The translations under genes were made by a program, and so were the position numbers. Below, one piece after another: positions 18,001-27,096 of a stretch of DNA of 64,000 bases (positions are counted from its first letter, which is position 1; each line of letters starts with the position of its first letter). The DNA lies in contig CAJWUI010000003.1 in the NCBI GenBank assembly GCA_913047695.1, positions 176,799 to 240,798 on the forward strand, read 5' to 3'. The notes under the pieces were generated by a model. It searched no databases. It was not told the origin of the DNA and saw only the letters and a list, made by a program, of their open reading frames with translations. This stretch comes from an uncultured Bacteroidota bacterium. GTDB taxonomy: Bacteria > Bacteroidota > Bacteroidia > Flavobacteriales > Flavobacteriaceae.

Positions 18001-19347
18001 ATGAATAAGGTTTTCATTTTATCACTTCTTATTTTTGCAATAGTTAATATTTCAAAAGCACAAGAAAAACTTACAAAAGAACAGGCCTTAGATTTTGCAT
18101 TAGAGAATAATTTTGGTATTCAAGTTTCAAGAAATAATACTGCGATTACAAAAAATAATAGTAATATCTTAAATTCAGGATACTTACCTACTGTTTCCAT
18201 TTCTGGAGGTGGCAACTATATAGGATCAGATTCAGAAATTGCGTTTCCTGGACAATTTGATGATCAAGGAAACCCTATTCCTAATAGAATTTTTGAGGGT
18301 CAAGAATCTCAACGTTATAATGCTAGTGTCAATTTAAATTATACTCTTTTTGATGGTTTGGGCAGAACCTACATTTATAAGCAATTAAAAGAACAATATA
18401 ACCTCAGTGAATTGCAACTAAGGGAGACAATTGAGTATTCAATACTCCAGATTTTTGAGGTTTATTTTAGTATTGCTCAATTTACAGAATCAAGTAGAAT
18501 TTTTAAACAAAATTTAGAAGTTTCAAAAGAACGTCAAAAAAGAGCACAAAGTGCTTTTATTCACGGTCAAGGAAACAAACTAGCAGTTTTAAATGCTCAA
18601 GTAGATGTAACAAATGACAGTATTAGCTTGATTCAGGTTAATCAGCGGCTAGATAATTCAAAACGCGATTTGAATTTACTTATGAATAAACCGATTGATA
18701 CCGATTATAGTGTAGAATTAGAAGTAAATTTTATTCCCGAAATCCAAATTGAATCTTGGATAGATACTGCACCTGAAAAAAATGTTGAACTTCTTAAACA
18801 AAAAAGTAATATTCAAATTAATTCTTACGATATAAAGATAAATCAGTCTGGATATTTACCTACAGTTGGGTTAGTTGGATCATATGGGTGGAATTTGAAT
18901 AAAAGTCCAGCTACGGCTTTTTTCCCAGGGACAAACAACACAACTTATTCAGTTGGAGTTGGAGCTAGTTTAAGTTGGAACCTATTTGACGGTGGTAGAA
19001 CTACAACTCGTGTTAAAAATGCCAAGCTAAATTTTGAAAATCAAGAATTAATTGCACAAGAGGCCAGACTAAGTTTTGATAGGGACCTATTAAATGCATT
19101 ACAGAATTATAGAAACACGAAAGAAATTTTTGAAATCCAAAAAAAACAAGTTCAAACAGCAACTTATAATTTTGATCGATCACAATCTCAATATCGATTA
19201 GGTTCAATTACTGCTATAGAATTTAGACAAGCCCAAATAAATTTAGCAAATGCGAAAAATCAAAGAGCTATAGCAAAGTTTCAAGCTAAACTTTCAGAAT
19301 TACAATTGATACAATTAACAGGTGAACTTTTAAACGTTAATATTTAA
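18001..19347 (+). CDS. TolC family outer-membrane efflux channel
   Basis: A 448-aa outer-membrane factor. The signal peptide MNKVFILSLLIFAIVNISKA is followed by two homologous halves, each with a beta-hairpin segment (YNASVNLNYTLFDGLGRT and YSVGVGASLSWNLFDGGRT) and long coiled-coil helices. This duplicated pattern is diagnostic of TolC trimers. It closes the MFP-permease-TolC operon. Confidence 0.95.
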   Translation: MNKVFILSLLIFAIVNISKAQEKLTKEQALDFALENNFGIQVSRNNTAITKNNSNILNSGYLPTVSISGGGNYIGSDSEIAFPGQFDDQGNPIPNRIFEGQESQRYNASVNLNYTLFDGLGRTYIYKQLKEQYNLSELQLRETIEYSILQIFEVYFSIAQFTESSRIFKQNLEVSKERQKRAQSAFIHGQGNKLAVLNAQVDVTNDSISLIQVNQRLDNSKRDLNLLMNKPIDTDYSVELEVNFIPEIQIESWIDTAPEKNVELLKQKSNIQINSYDIKINQSGYLPTVGLVGSYGWNLNKSPATAFFPGTNNTTYSVGVGASLSWNLFDGGRTTTRVKNAKLNFENQELIAQEARLSFDRDLLNALQNYRNTKEIFEIQKKQVQTATYNFDRSQSQYRLGSITAIEFRQAQINLANAKNQRAIAKFQAKLSELQLIQLTGELLNVNI

Positions 19348-19382
19348 AAACAATTAATTAAATATAATTGCGATAATATTTT

Positions 19383-20066
19383 TTAGCTAACTGGAATCAA
19401 TAATTGCTCAAAGAATCCTCCAATTTGTCTGTCTTTGTCAACAAAATGAATTTCTAAAATCCAATGTCTAGTATTTCCTTTTTTATCAGGAGTATTCATG
19501 TCAATTAAATTATCCGGATGTATATAATTGGTTTTATTTTCTCTTTCAAGCTTTTCGTGAGGAAAGTGACCAATTAAATGGCCTGCTATTTGACCACCAA
19601 ATTCCCAACCCATAGATTTTGCTAGTTTACAACAATAATTATACATTTCACAGCCACTAATTATCTTATGTGAATGATAAAACAAATTGGCTTTTCTCCA
19701 TGCAACCTCAATATCATTAGCTAATTTAATTTTTAATGAATCATTTCCCAAGACATAAGTTCTTCCATAATCGGCTTCCCACTCTTCAAATATGGGTCCA
19801 AAATCTAAAAACACAATATCATCATTTTCAACTATTAGGTTTTTTGGATTCTCGTCATAAGGGTAAAGAGTGTTAGGTCCAGATCTCACAATTCGTTTGT
19901 GCCAATATTTTTTTATTTTAAACATTTCAAAGGCTAAATCATATATTGATTTATTAATCTCTTTTTCAGTTCGTCCAGGACGAATTAATTCCCTTATTTC
20001 AATTTCATTAAACAACTCAGCTGCTTTTTTTTCAGCTTCAACTAGCTGGACTAATTCATAAGACAT
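19383..20066 (-). CDS. M24 family metallopeptidase-like protein (short form)
   Basis: A 227-aa pita-bread fold protein related to methionine and Xaa-Pro aminopeptidases but lacking the N-terminal creatinase domain. Probable metal ligands can be seen: Asp in FLDFGPIFEEWEADYGRTY (two Asp), His in HLIGHFPHEK, Glu in ILEIHF and Glu in FFEQLL. The ligand set looks complete, so catalysis is plausible. There is no signal peptide. Substrate is unknown; it is convergent with the TolC gene. Confidence 0.82.
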   Translation of the reverse strand: MSYELVQLVEAEKKAAELFNEIEIRELIRPGRTEKEINKSIYDLAFEMFKIKKYWHKRIVRSGPNTLYPYDENPKNLIVENDDIVFLDFGPIFEEWEADYGRTYVLGNDSLKIKLANDIEVAWRKANLFYHSHKIISGCEMYNYCCKLAKSMGWEFGGQIAGHLIGHFPHEKLERENKTNYIHPDNLIDMNTPDKKGNTRHWILEIHFVDKDRQIGGFFEQLLIPVS

Positions 20067-20118
20067 ATTGAAAATTTAAAATGCCAAATTTTTTTGAGAT
20101 ATAATTACAAAAGACTAA

Positions 20119-20559
20119 CTAATTAACTAGAATTGAGTTTTTGAATTTCTTGTATGAATTTATTTCATCTGTAATAGTCTCTTCTCTTTTTTTATTTTTA
20201 TTTCTTTTGTAAAAGTCATTGCTTATGGGGCCAATCTCCATATCTAAATTGTCTTTACCCCAAATAAGAAGGTCATAAATAAGTGGATAAAGATTAATTC
20301 CCGCTTCAGTTAAATAGTATTGTTTTACTTTTCGATTTTTTGGATTTAACTTAAATTCTATAAGTTTATATTTTCTCAATTTTCTAAGACGGTTAGAAAG
20401 AATATTTGTCGCAATATTTTCTGGGGCTTGTTTGAAATCGGCAAAAGTAACCTTACCCATAAAGAAGTTTCTGATTAAAACCAAAGTCCAACTATCACCT
20501 ATAATTTCTAGCGAGGTGCTAACAGGGCAAGAGGATCTGTTATTTTCAACTTTTATCAT
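20119..20559 (-). CDS. HxlR family winged-helix transcriptional regulator
   Basis: A 146-aa DNA-binding protein. It carries the family hallmark CPVSTSLEIIGDSWTLVLIRNF, where Cys11 is the usual redox or electrophile-sensing position. The winged helix follows (ATNILSNRLRKLRKYKLIE, then the wing KQYYLTEAG). The C-terminus is Lys-rich and slightly longer than the family core. HxlR proteins often regulate a divergent neighbour; here the divergent gene encodes a secreted two-repeat protein, and palindromes lie between them. Confidence 0.9.
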   Translation of the reverse strand: MIKVENNRSSCPVSTSLEIIGDSWTLVLIRNFFMGKVTFADFKQAPENIATNILSNRLRKLRKYKLIEFKLNPKNRKVKQYYLTEAGINLYPLIYDLLIWGKDNLDMEIGPISNDFYKRNKNKKREETITDEINSYKKFKNSILVN

Positions 20560-20688
20560 TTGTTTATACTCAAAATGTAATTTTAAATTTTTTGGCCTAA
20601 ATCAAAAAATATTTTTCAAACAACTTGATTAAGCCACATTAAAACTCTTTTATGAATTTTTGAAAATTTTGTTCAAATAAAAGAATTG

Positions 20689-20747
20689 AATATGGCCATA
20701 TTAAAGATAGGAAATTTTCTCTTCATATAGATTTTAACTAGTTAAAA
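20689..20747. promoter_or_regulatory. Two perfect palindromes, candidate regulator sites
   Basis: AATATGGCCATATT at 20689-20702 (14 bases) and TTTTAACTAGTTAAAA at 20732-20747 (16 bases) are both perfect palindromes. They lie in the 279-base gap between the HxlR regulator (minus) and the secreted-protein gene (plus), upstream of its presumed -7 element. AT-rich DNA produces some palindromes by chance, but two of this length in one control region are notable. Confidence 0.4.
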
Positions 20748-20800
20748 ATTAGTTAATTATAGATCGTCACACAAGTATTTAAAAAAACAATCATAATCAC

Positions 20801-20808
20801 TATATTTG
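20801..20808 (+). promoter_or_regulatory. TATATTTG promoter -7 element
   Basis: An exact match to TAnnTTTG, 31 bases before ATG 20839. It also argues against the in-frame TTG at 20806 being a start codon, because that TTG is part of the promoter element. No good TTTG -33 partner was seen. Confidence 0.45.
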
Positions 20809-20838
20809 ATATTCATATTCATTGAAAAAATCATTTTT

Positions 20839-21705
20839 ATGAGATTCCGAATTTCAATATTCATTTTACTTGTAACCCTTATGCTTAAAACTGCGTTAGG
20901 GCAAATTGTTACTGTCAAAATTGAAGACTTTGTTACTCAACACAATGGTTTTGAAGAAAACGAGGAAGGAGAAATTAATCCAATAAATTTGAAGGAAATA
21001 AATAAGAGAATTCGTTTTTTTATTGAAGAGAAATATCCAAAAATAGTTGATTTTACAAGAAATATAATATGGGACTCTTATGGGACTTTTTTAAGCCCTT
21101 CTGACAGATATCATTCACATACTTTTATTGTACAGGTGAAAGTTACAGATGTTGATCGTTTGAAATATCTAGAGGTTCAATATGACCCTTATGAAAAAAA
21201 AGTTACTGGAAATTTTCAATGGATCCCTGAAGATGAAGAGTTTTACTTGGTTGATGAACAAGTAGAGGAACAAAAACTACTTCCAAATCTTAAAGAGTTG
21301 GAAATATCAAACCATGATAAAAAACCTAGCCTAAATGACTTCCTTAGTGAGCATCAAGGTTTTATCGACGAGAGAGATAGACTAAATTTGAGTGAAAACG
21401 AAATTGTGCCAATTAATGTAGCTAAAATAAATAAGCTTATCCGTTCGTTTAATGATTCAAACTATTCTAATGTTGAATACACAAGAAACATAATTTGGGA
21501 TTCCTACACAACTTTCTTAAGCCCATTTGATAAATATAATTTTCATGTTTTTATTGCTCAAGTAAAGGTAGAGGGAATAAATCGATTGAAATATCTTGAA
21601 GTTTTCTATAATCCAGCTACCGAAAAAATTACAACTGATTTTGAATGGATTGAATCTGATGAAGAGTTTTTCAGAGTAGTAAAAGCAACAGAATCAGATT
21701 CATAG
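20839..21705 (+). CDS. Secreted protein with two tandem copies of an unrecognised domain (paralogue of 26165-27052)
   Basis: A 288-aa secreted protein with signal peptide MRFRISIFILLVTLMLKTALGQ. The ATG at 20839 was chosen over TTG 20806, which lies inside a promoter element. The mature protein is an internal duplication. Copy 1 has TRNIIWDSYGTFLSPSDRY, then TFIVQVKV, RLKYLEVQYDP and FQWIPEDEEFY. Copy 2 has TRNIIWDSYTTFLSPFDKY, FIAQVKV, RLKYLEVFYNP and FEWIESDEEFF. A diverged paralogue with the same plan lies on the other strand 4.5 kb away. No known domain family was recognised. Lack of cysteines and the beta-rich pattern suggest a periplasmic or extracellular alpha/beta fold. Confidence 0.82.
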   Translation: MRFRISIFILLVTLMLKTALGQIVTVKIEDFVTQHNGFEENEEGEINPINLKEINKRIRFFIEEKYPKIVDFTRNIIWDSYGTFLSPSDRYHSHTFIVQVKVTDVDRLKYLEVQYDPYEKKVTGNFQWIPEDEEFYLVDEQVEEQKLLPNLKELEISNHDKKPSLNDFLSEHQGFIDERDRLNLSENEIVPINVAKINKLIRSFNDSNYSNVEYTRNIIWDSYTTFLSPFDKYNFHVFIAQVKVEGINRLKYLEVFYNPATEKITTDFEWIESDEEFFRVVKATESDS

Positions 21706-21751
21706 CTTTAAAATAACACTTACTTTAAATTTTTTAAATAACTCAGAAAAA

Positions 21752-22402
21752 ATGAAAATAATAAATCGATATGTAATATTTTTTTTTCTGATTTGCAATT
21801 CTATCTTTTGTCAAGTAATAGAAGGAAATAAAATTTCTCAAATTTATGAGGTGCGTAATTCAAATGCAGAGGAAATATTTTCTAAAATTCATTTTGCTTT
21901 ATGTTTAATATACCAAAATCCGGATGAGGTCATTAAATATAAAGATGATAAAACAATGAGAATTATCGTAAAAGCCATGGCATTAGTTCCTGTTCTGGAT
22001 GCATACAAATTGATGAATCCAAGTAATACTGAACTTACAGATTATATTGACTATAATCATAATTATACTGCAATTATAGAAGTAAAAGATGAGAAATATC
22101 GAATAAAACTCAATTATCAAAATGGTAAATATTCAGATTCTCAATTAACTGAATATAAGTTGCCATTTCCCGCTAAAATGGATTTTGAAGCTTCTGATTT
22201 GGAGGAAATCATGCAAAAAGCAAGATTAGAGATGAATCAAGATTATTACTCAATTACTAGTAGAAGAAAAAAAGAAATTTATATTCAATCTCAACCAAGA
22301 GTACTGAAGGATTATCAACAAACGCTAATTGATTACGCAACAATTTATTTCCAGTCAATATATAAGGAAGTATTGAGAGATAATGATCAAGATAAATGGT
22401 AA
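21752..22402 (+). CDS. Secreted protein of unknown function, possibly DUF4468-like
   Basis: A 216-aa protein with signal peptide ending IFCQ. The stretch NSNAEEIFSKIHFALCLIYQNPDEVIKYKDDKTMRI followed by a beta-rich region (YTAIIEVKDEKYRIKLNYQNG) resembles the TBP-like DUF4468 domain of Bacteroidota exported proteins. The match is by eye and partial. The C-terminal third is helical and charged. It lies 46 bases after the two-repeat secreted protein, probably in the same transcript. Confidence 0.65.
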   Translation: MKIINRYVIFFFLICNSIFCQVIEGNKISQIYEVRNSNAEEIFSKIHFALCLIYQNPDEVIKYKDDKTMRIIVKAMALVPVLDAYKLMNPSNTELTDYIDYNHNYTAIIEVKDEKYRIKLNYQNGKYSDSQLTEYKLPFPAKMDFEASDLEEIMQKARLEMNQDYYSITSRRKKEIYIQSQPRVLKDYQQTLIDYATIYFQSIYKEVLRDNDQDKW

Positions 22403-22415
22403 AAAATGATAGATT

Positions 22416-24041
22416 TTGACATCTTTTAATCATTGTTTATTCAAACGTTTTCAGGAAATCTTATACTGTAAAAAATATTTATTTATTCCACTATTACTCT
22501 CAGTAATAACTAATTGTAAGAATGACCCGACTTTTGATATAATAATATCTAATGGAATAGTTTATGATGGGTCCCTTGATGAGCCTGCTTTGATAGACAT
22601 TGGGATTAAAGGAGATAAAATAATAGCTCTTGGAAGTTTGGGTACTGAGAATGCAAATAAAATTATTAATGCTCAGGGTTTGTCAGTTTCTCCAGGATTT
22701 ATCGACTTACATGTTCATTTAGAACCTATTTTTTCACTTTCTAATTGTGAGAGTCATCTTCGTCAGGGGGTAACTACAAGTTTAGGAGGACCAGACGGAA
22801 ATAGTCCATTGCCATTTGGCGCTTATTTGGATAGTCTTCAAAAGCTAGGAGTAGGAATGAATGTAGGTTTTCTGGTTGGACACAATTCAGTAAGAAAAAA
22901 AATAATGAATTTAGATAATAGAGCTCCAACAACTAATGAGTTAAATAAAATGAAAGGGATTGTCGCTCAGGCGATGAATGAGGGAGCTTTTGGTATTTCT
23001 ACTGGGCTAAAATATTTACCAGGAAGTTTCTCCGAAGTTGATGAAATAATAGCACTTTCTAAAGAAGCCTCAAAAAAGGGAGGAATTTACACTTCACATC
23101 TTCGCGATGAAGGTTTAGAAGTTCTTGCTTCAATTGATGAAGCCATTAAAATCTCCGAAAAAGCTGATATAACAGTAATTCTTACTCATCACAAAGTTAT
23201 TGGTAAGCCTATGTGGGGTAAAAGTATAGAAACTCTTGGAAGGGTAGATGATGCTAGAGAAAGAGGGTTGGATATTAGAATTGATCAATATCCTTACAAT
23301 GCAAGTCATACAGGGATATCTGTCTTAATTCCTAGTTGGGCTAGAGCTGGTGGACATGAAATGTTTAAGTTACGATTAGAAAATGAAAAGTTCCGAGACA
23401 GTATATTAAATGGAATTGTTTTTAATATATTAAATGATAGAGGAGGAGAGAATTTAGATAGGATTCAATTTGCCAAAGTTGAGTGGATGCCTAAATTAGA
23501 GGGTAAAACTTTAAAGTATTGGTGTAATTTAAGAGGAATTGAACCAACTACAAAAAATGGTGCAAAACTCGTTATTGAGGCTCAACTTAGAGGGGGAGCG
23601 AATTGTATTTTTCACGCTATGGATGAATCAGATGTTATTAATATTATGAAACACCCGCAAACAATGATTGCTTCAGATGGAAGGTTAGCAAATTACGGAG
23701 TGGGCCATCCACATCCAAGATGGTATGGAACATTTCCAAGGGTTTTAGGCAGATATGTTAGAGAAAATAGAATTTTGACTTTAAAAGAAGCCATACACAA
23801 AATGACATTTTTACCTGCAAATGCAATGGGAATTAAGGATAGAGGACTAATTCAAAAAGGATATAAAGCTGATTTAACGATCTTTGATTCAGATGAAATA
23901 ATCGATAATGGGACTTATGAAAATCCTCATCAATTCCCTACTGGGATATCTTATGTTATTGTAAATGGTAAAATAGTAATTGATGAGTCAAAATTTAAGG
24001 ACATCAAACCTGGGGTTGTTTTAAAAAAAAATGATTTATGA
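22416..24041 (+). CDS. Amidohydrolase of the N-acyl-D-amino-acid deacylase type, lipoprotein
   Basis: A 541-aa metal-dependent hydrolase of the Amidohydro_3 superfamily. After a lipoprotein signal (LFIPLLLSVITNC) come the beta-sandwich start (IISNGIVYDGS), the metal motif HVHLE (His99, His101), GVTTSLGGPDG, the YTSHLRDEG segment, the metal histidines in LTHHKV and the final Asp region ASDGRL. The C-terminus folds back into the beta-sandwich (GYKADLTIFDSDEI). Related enzymes deacylate N-acyl-D-amino acids or dipeptides; the substrate here is uncertain. The only usable start in frame is TTG 22416; the ATG at 22406 is out of frame. It overlaps the next gene by 4 bases. Confidence 0.82.
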   Translation: MTSFNHCLFKRFQEILYCKKYLFIPLLLSVITNCKNDPTFDIIISNGIVYDGSLDEPALIDIGIKGDKIIALGSLGTENANKIINAQGLSVSPGFIDLHVHLEPIFSLSNCESHLRQGVTTSLGGPDGNSPLPFGAYLDSLQKLGVGMNVGFLVGHNSVRKKIMNLDNRAPTTNELNKMKGIVAQAMNEGAFGISTGLKYLPGSFSEVDEIIALSKEASKKGGIYTSHLRDEGLEVLASIDEAIKISEKADITVILTHHKVIGKPMWGKSIETLGRVDDARERGLDIRIDQYPYNASHTGISVLIPSWARAGGHEMFKLRLENEKFRDSILNGIVFNILNDRGGENLDRIQFAKVEWMPKLEGKTLKYWCNLRGIEPTTKNGAKLVIEAQLRGGANCIFHAMDESDVINIMKHPQTMIASDGRLANYGVGHPHPRWYGTFPRVLGRYVRENRILTLKEAIHKMTFLPANAMGIKDRGLIQKGYKADLTIFDSDEIIDNGTYENPHQFPTGISYVIVNGKIVIDESKFKDIKPGVVLKKNDL

Positions 24042-24988
24042 AAAATTTAGTAATAAAAATTATTTTTTCTATTATACTTAGTTTTTTATTTGCCTGCTCT
24101 AAAACTGAAGATTTAGAGACGTCTAAAATTAGTGTTATTGAAACAGGCTTAGGTATAAAGTCTTCAGATTCACCTTTAGAAGAGGATTTTTTATTTTTTA
24201 AAAATGTTAGTTATGGAATTAACGACAGAAATATCTTGGATATTATTTTACCTAAAAAAAATAAATTAGAGGGAGCAGTAATTTTCTTTCATGGTGGAGC
24301 CTTTTTGTTTGGATCTAAGGAGGATCTTTATGAGGGAGACCAAAAACAAATCATCAATTCTATTTTGAATGAAAACCTTGCCGTTATTAATTCAGAATAT
24401 ACATTCATTAATGATGATGAGGCTGAAGGAGTTATCACCTCTCTTATAGATGGTAGAAAGGTTATTGAATTTATAACTCAAAAATCTAATTTATTAGGAT
24501 TCCCTGAAAACAAATTAATCTTATCAGGTATTTCAGCAGGTGCAGGAATAGCCATATGGAATGGACTAAGAGAAGAAAGTAATAAAAATATAATTGGAAT
24601 ATTTACAACCTTGGCTCAAAGTACTTACGATATGTATAAATGGGAAAAAATTTTTCCTGATTTTAAAGTCGATATATTACTGAGTAAATATACTGAGCTA
24701 GATGATTTATTTTTGAAATTTTACAACAATTCAATTACTTCTGAAAATCTTAAAGTATTAGATTATCTAAATCAAATGGACAAAGATGATCCACCTATTT
24801 TCATTTATAATCCTGTTTACGAAGATCAAGTAATAACAAAAAATAATATTATTGACTTCAACATATTATTTCATAGCTATAAACACGGAAACGCTATAAG
24901 AAAAGCAGCTACTGATGTTGGCCTACAATTTTCTGGACCTTACCAAGAAACTCCAATTAGTTTTATTAGAAGAATGATTTTTAAATAA
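24038..24988 (+). CDS. Alpha/beta hydrolase (carboxylesterase-like) lipoprotein
   Basis: A 316-aa esterase-like lipoprotein with signal peptide and lipobox LFAC. The oxyanion-hole motif HGGAF (from His85) and the nucleophile elbow GISAG (Ser166) are clear. The C-terminal catalytic His is probably in FHSYKHG. The start ATG overlaps the amidohydrolase stop (ATGA), so translation is coupled and the two exported hydrolases may act on the same substrate class. Confidence 0.82.
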   Translation: MKNLVIKIIFSIILSFLFACSKTEDLETSKISVIETGLGIKSSDSPLEEDFLFFKNVSYGINDRNILDIILPKKNKLEGAVIFFHGGAFLFGSKEDLYEGDQKQIINSILNENLAVINSEYTFINDDEAEGVITSLIDGRKVIEFITQKSNLLGFPENKLILSGISAGAGIAIWNGLREESNKNIIGIFTTLAQSTYDMYKWEKIFPDFKVDILLSKYTELDDLFLKFYNNSITSENLKVLDYLNQMDKDDPPIFIYNPVYEDQVITKNNIIDFNILFHSYKHGNAIRKAATDVGLQFSGPYQETPISFIRRMIFK

Positions 24989-25036
24989 ATCTGATAAATT
25001 TTGGCTATGAACAATCTTATCTAGTCAACAAGCTAT

Positions 25037-25459
25037 TTAACTTTTAGAAATTTCAATTTTATTATTTAATATCAAATAGATTGCAATTAAAGGTAAAATA
25101 GCTAGTATGGCGTGGAAATAGCTTATAAAATCTGGGAGATTAGATGCACATACTATGAATATTCCATAAAGATTAATTATTGATAAACAAATATAAATTT
25201 TAATACCTGCTGATTTTGCAATTTTACTACCATCGTATGGTAACTTATTTGGCAATGCTAATGAGGACTGAATTAACCATAACGATGCTGTTGCTATATG
25301 AACAACTTCTTGATCTTGAATATAAAAGTTAATCTCTGAAAAAATTACTATTAATCCATATACAAAATAACCTATGTTAAAGAAAACACGATTTTTTTTG
25401 AAAACCCCGTAAAGTGTGATCAGAACACAAGTTGAGGCAACTATTATTTGTGGTAACAT
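25037..25459 (-). CDS. Small multi-pass membrane protein, function unknown
   Basis: A 140-aa protein with about four to five hydrophobic segments (TCVLITLYGVF, YFVYGLIVIF, ASLWLIQSSLA, INLYGIFIVCA, AILPLIAIYLIL) and short polar loops. No known motif was recognised. It sits downstream of the frameshifted phosphatase gene on the same strand, 78 bases away. Confidence 0.6.
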   Translation of the reverse strand: MLPQIIVASTCVLITLYGVFKKNRVFFNIGYFVYGLIVIFSEINFYIQDQEVVHIATASLWLIQSSLALPNKLPYDGSKIAKSAGIKIYICLSIINLYGIFIVCASNLPDFISYFHAILAILPLIAIYLILNNKIEISKS

Positions 25460-25537
25460 TTCAATTTGATTTAATTATTATTTATCTAAAATATGATAAA
25501 AATCATTTTTATCAAATAAATGAATTTCAGAAATATT

Positions 25538-26148
25538 TTATTCTACGTTTCGAAATACATAAAATAATTCTGAGGCAATTTGTAAAGAACAGTCAAAATA
25601 TTTTTCCATTTTATTAGGCAAATTATCAAATAATTTTGGGTCATCATATTGTAAGAAAATTCGTTTTTCAGCATTTAAAATAAATGGGCAGTTTTCCTCT
25701 GCATCTGTACAAGTTGTAATCGTGGCAAATGAATTAGCCTTATTAGCAGGTTCATTGTATAGTTTAGAAAAAACGGATATTGGCTTTACCTTACTATTGG
25801 AATAATAGAGAGAATAAGTAGGATTTTTGCTTCCTAACTTAATTACATCAAAGCCACATTTTTTCATGGTATTGACTGCATTAAAACTGAACTCAGTTAC
25901 TACCAAAATCCTCCAGAGTAGCAGTATGTTTTTTTATTATAATAAGCGCTAGCAGTTTCAGCCCAGATTTGACAAAATTGACTCCTTCTAGAATTGTGAG
26001 TACATACAAAGTTTAAGTGTACTTCACTTTTTAAAGCTTTCTTTGAGTTAATATATTTAACCAATTCTTTTAAAATAAGTTTTCTAGAATCAGAAATTTC
26101 CAGATTGGTCGCAGAATTAATAGTTTTAAGTAAGTTTGAATGAAACAC
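25538..26148 (-). pseudogene. Low-molecular-weight phosphatase / arsenate reductase-like gene split by a frameshift
   Basis: Two overlapping minus frames, 26148-25900 and 25906-25538, together make one ArsC/LMW-PTP-like protein of about 200 aa. The first half carries the phosphate-binding loop CTHNSRRSQF followed by AETASAYY and YSGG. The second half continues VVTEFSFNAVNTMKKCGF and contains the general-acid region TCTDAEENCP. The break is at TTTT near 25907-25910: reading GGA GGA TT then shifting one base restores the expected SGG..VTEF sequence. Neither half alone has a complete active site. It may be a real pseudogene or a one-base assembly error. Confidence 0.75.
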
Positions 26149-26164
26149 TTAAGACATTTATTAA

Positions 26165-27052
26165 TTAATTTTTGTTAGGTCTGTAAAATGTTTCTCTTTT
26201 ACTACTCCAAGTAAAATCAGAATTCACAATTTCAGTTGAAGGATTATAGAAAACTTCAATGAAGTTTGGTGTACTGCTTCCTTGAAGTTTTACTTGAACA
26301 ATAAAAGTGTAATAATGATAAATATCATAAGCGCTAATAAATGTATGATATGAGTCAAAGACTATATTCATTACAAAGTCAACATTCGAATAATTTTGTT
26401 TAACAAAGCTTGAAATATTTTCATTGATTTTATCAAGATCACTTTCTTTTGCTTGATTGAAATAAATAAAATTATCGTTAATACCTCCAATTAGAGCTCG
26501 ATATTCTTCTAGAATATCGTTGATACCAGCTTTTTTTGGTTGATTTTCTATTTTTAATTCAGTTAGTTGTGGCAGATATGATCTTCTTTCTAACTCACTA
26601 TCATTTATTCTAAAGTTTTTCTTTTCTGAGTCCCATACATAATAAGTGGACAATTCGTCTGTCTTTGGGAGGTAATCAACCTCAATATATCTGTAGATTT
26701 TGTTCTCATTTGTATTTTTTATGCTAACTCTAACCATAAAAGACATAGAGTGAGCTTTCAAAATAGGATTTGTTGTGGTTTTATAAGATTGCCAAATTAT
26801 ATTTTTACTGTCATCTATAATTTCCGGGAAAGATTCCTGAATAAAAAATTCAATTCGATCATTTAAATTTCGATCTAGCTGAGGAATAATTATACCTTTT
26901 TGGTTTTTCTTTAATTGTTCGGTATTAAAAATGAAGTTTTCAATTTTTATATACTCGCCTTCTTGACTGAAAATCTTTATTCCACATAAAAAAATACAAG
27001 CAATTACAAATACTTTTTGTGATATTGATATGTTTTTCGAAATTAAAGACAC
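26165..27052 (-). CDS. Secreted two-repeat protein, paralogue of 20839-21705
   Basis: A 295-aa secreted protein with an N-terminal hydrophobic signal ending KIFSQ. It repeats the plan of the other family member. Copy 1 shows KNIIWQSYKTTTNP, MSFMVRVSI, YRYIEVDYLP and YVWDSEKKNF. Copy 2 shows MNIVFDSYHTFISAYDIYH, YTFIVQVKL, NFIEVFYNPST and FTWSSKRETFY. The two genes are clearly diverged, so the duplication is old, and each protein itself holds an older internal duplication. The function is unknown. Confidence 0.8.
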   Translation of the reverse strand: MSLISKNISISQKVFVIACIFLCGIKIFSQEGEYIKIENFIFNTEQLKKNQKGIIIPQLDRNLNDRIEFFIQESFPEIIDDSKNIIWQSYKTTTNPILKAHSMSFMVRVSIKNTNENKIYRYIEVDYLPKTDELSTYYVWDSEKKNFRINDSELERRSYLPQLTELKIENQPKKAGINDILEEYRALIGGINDNFIYFNQAKESDLDKINENISSFVKQNYSNVDFVMNIVFDSYHTFISAYDIYHYYTFIVQVKLQGSSTPNFIEVFYNPSTEIVNSDFTWSSKRETFYRPNKN

Positions 27053-27096
27053 GATAAATTTTTAAAAATAATCTTACAAATTGGTTTAGAGTTTTA

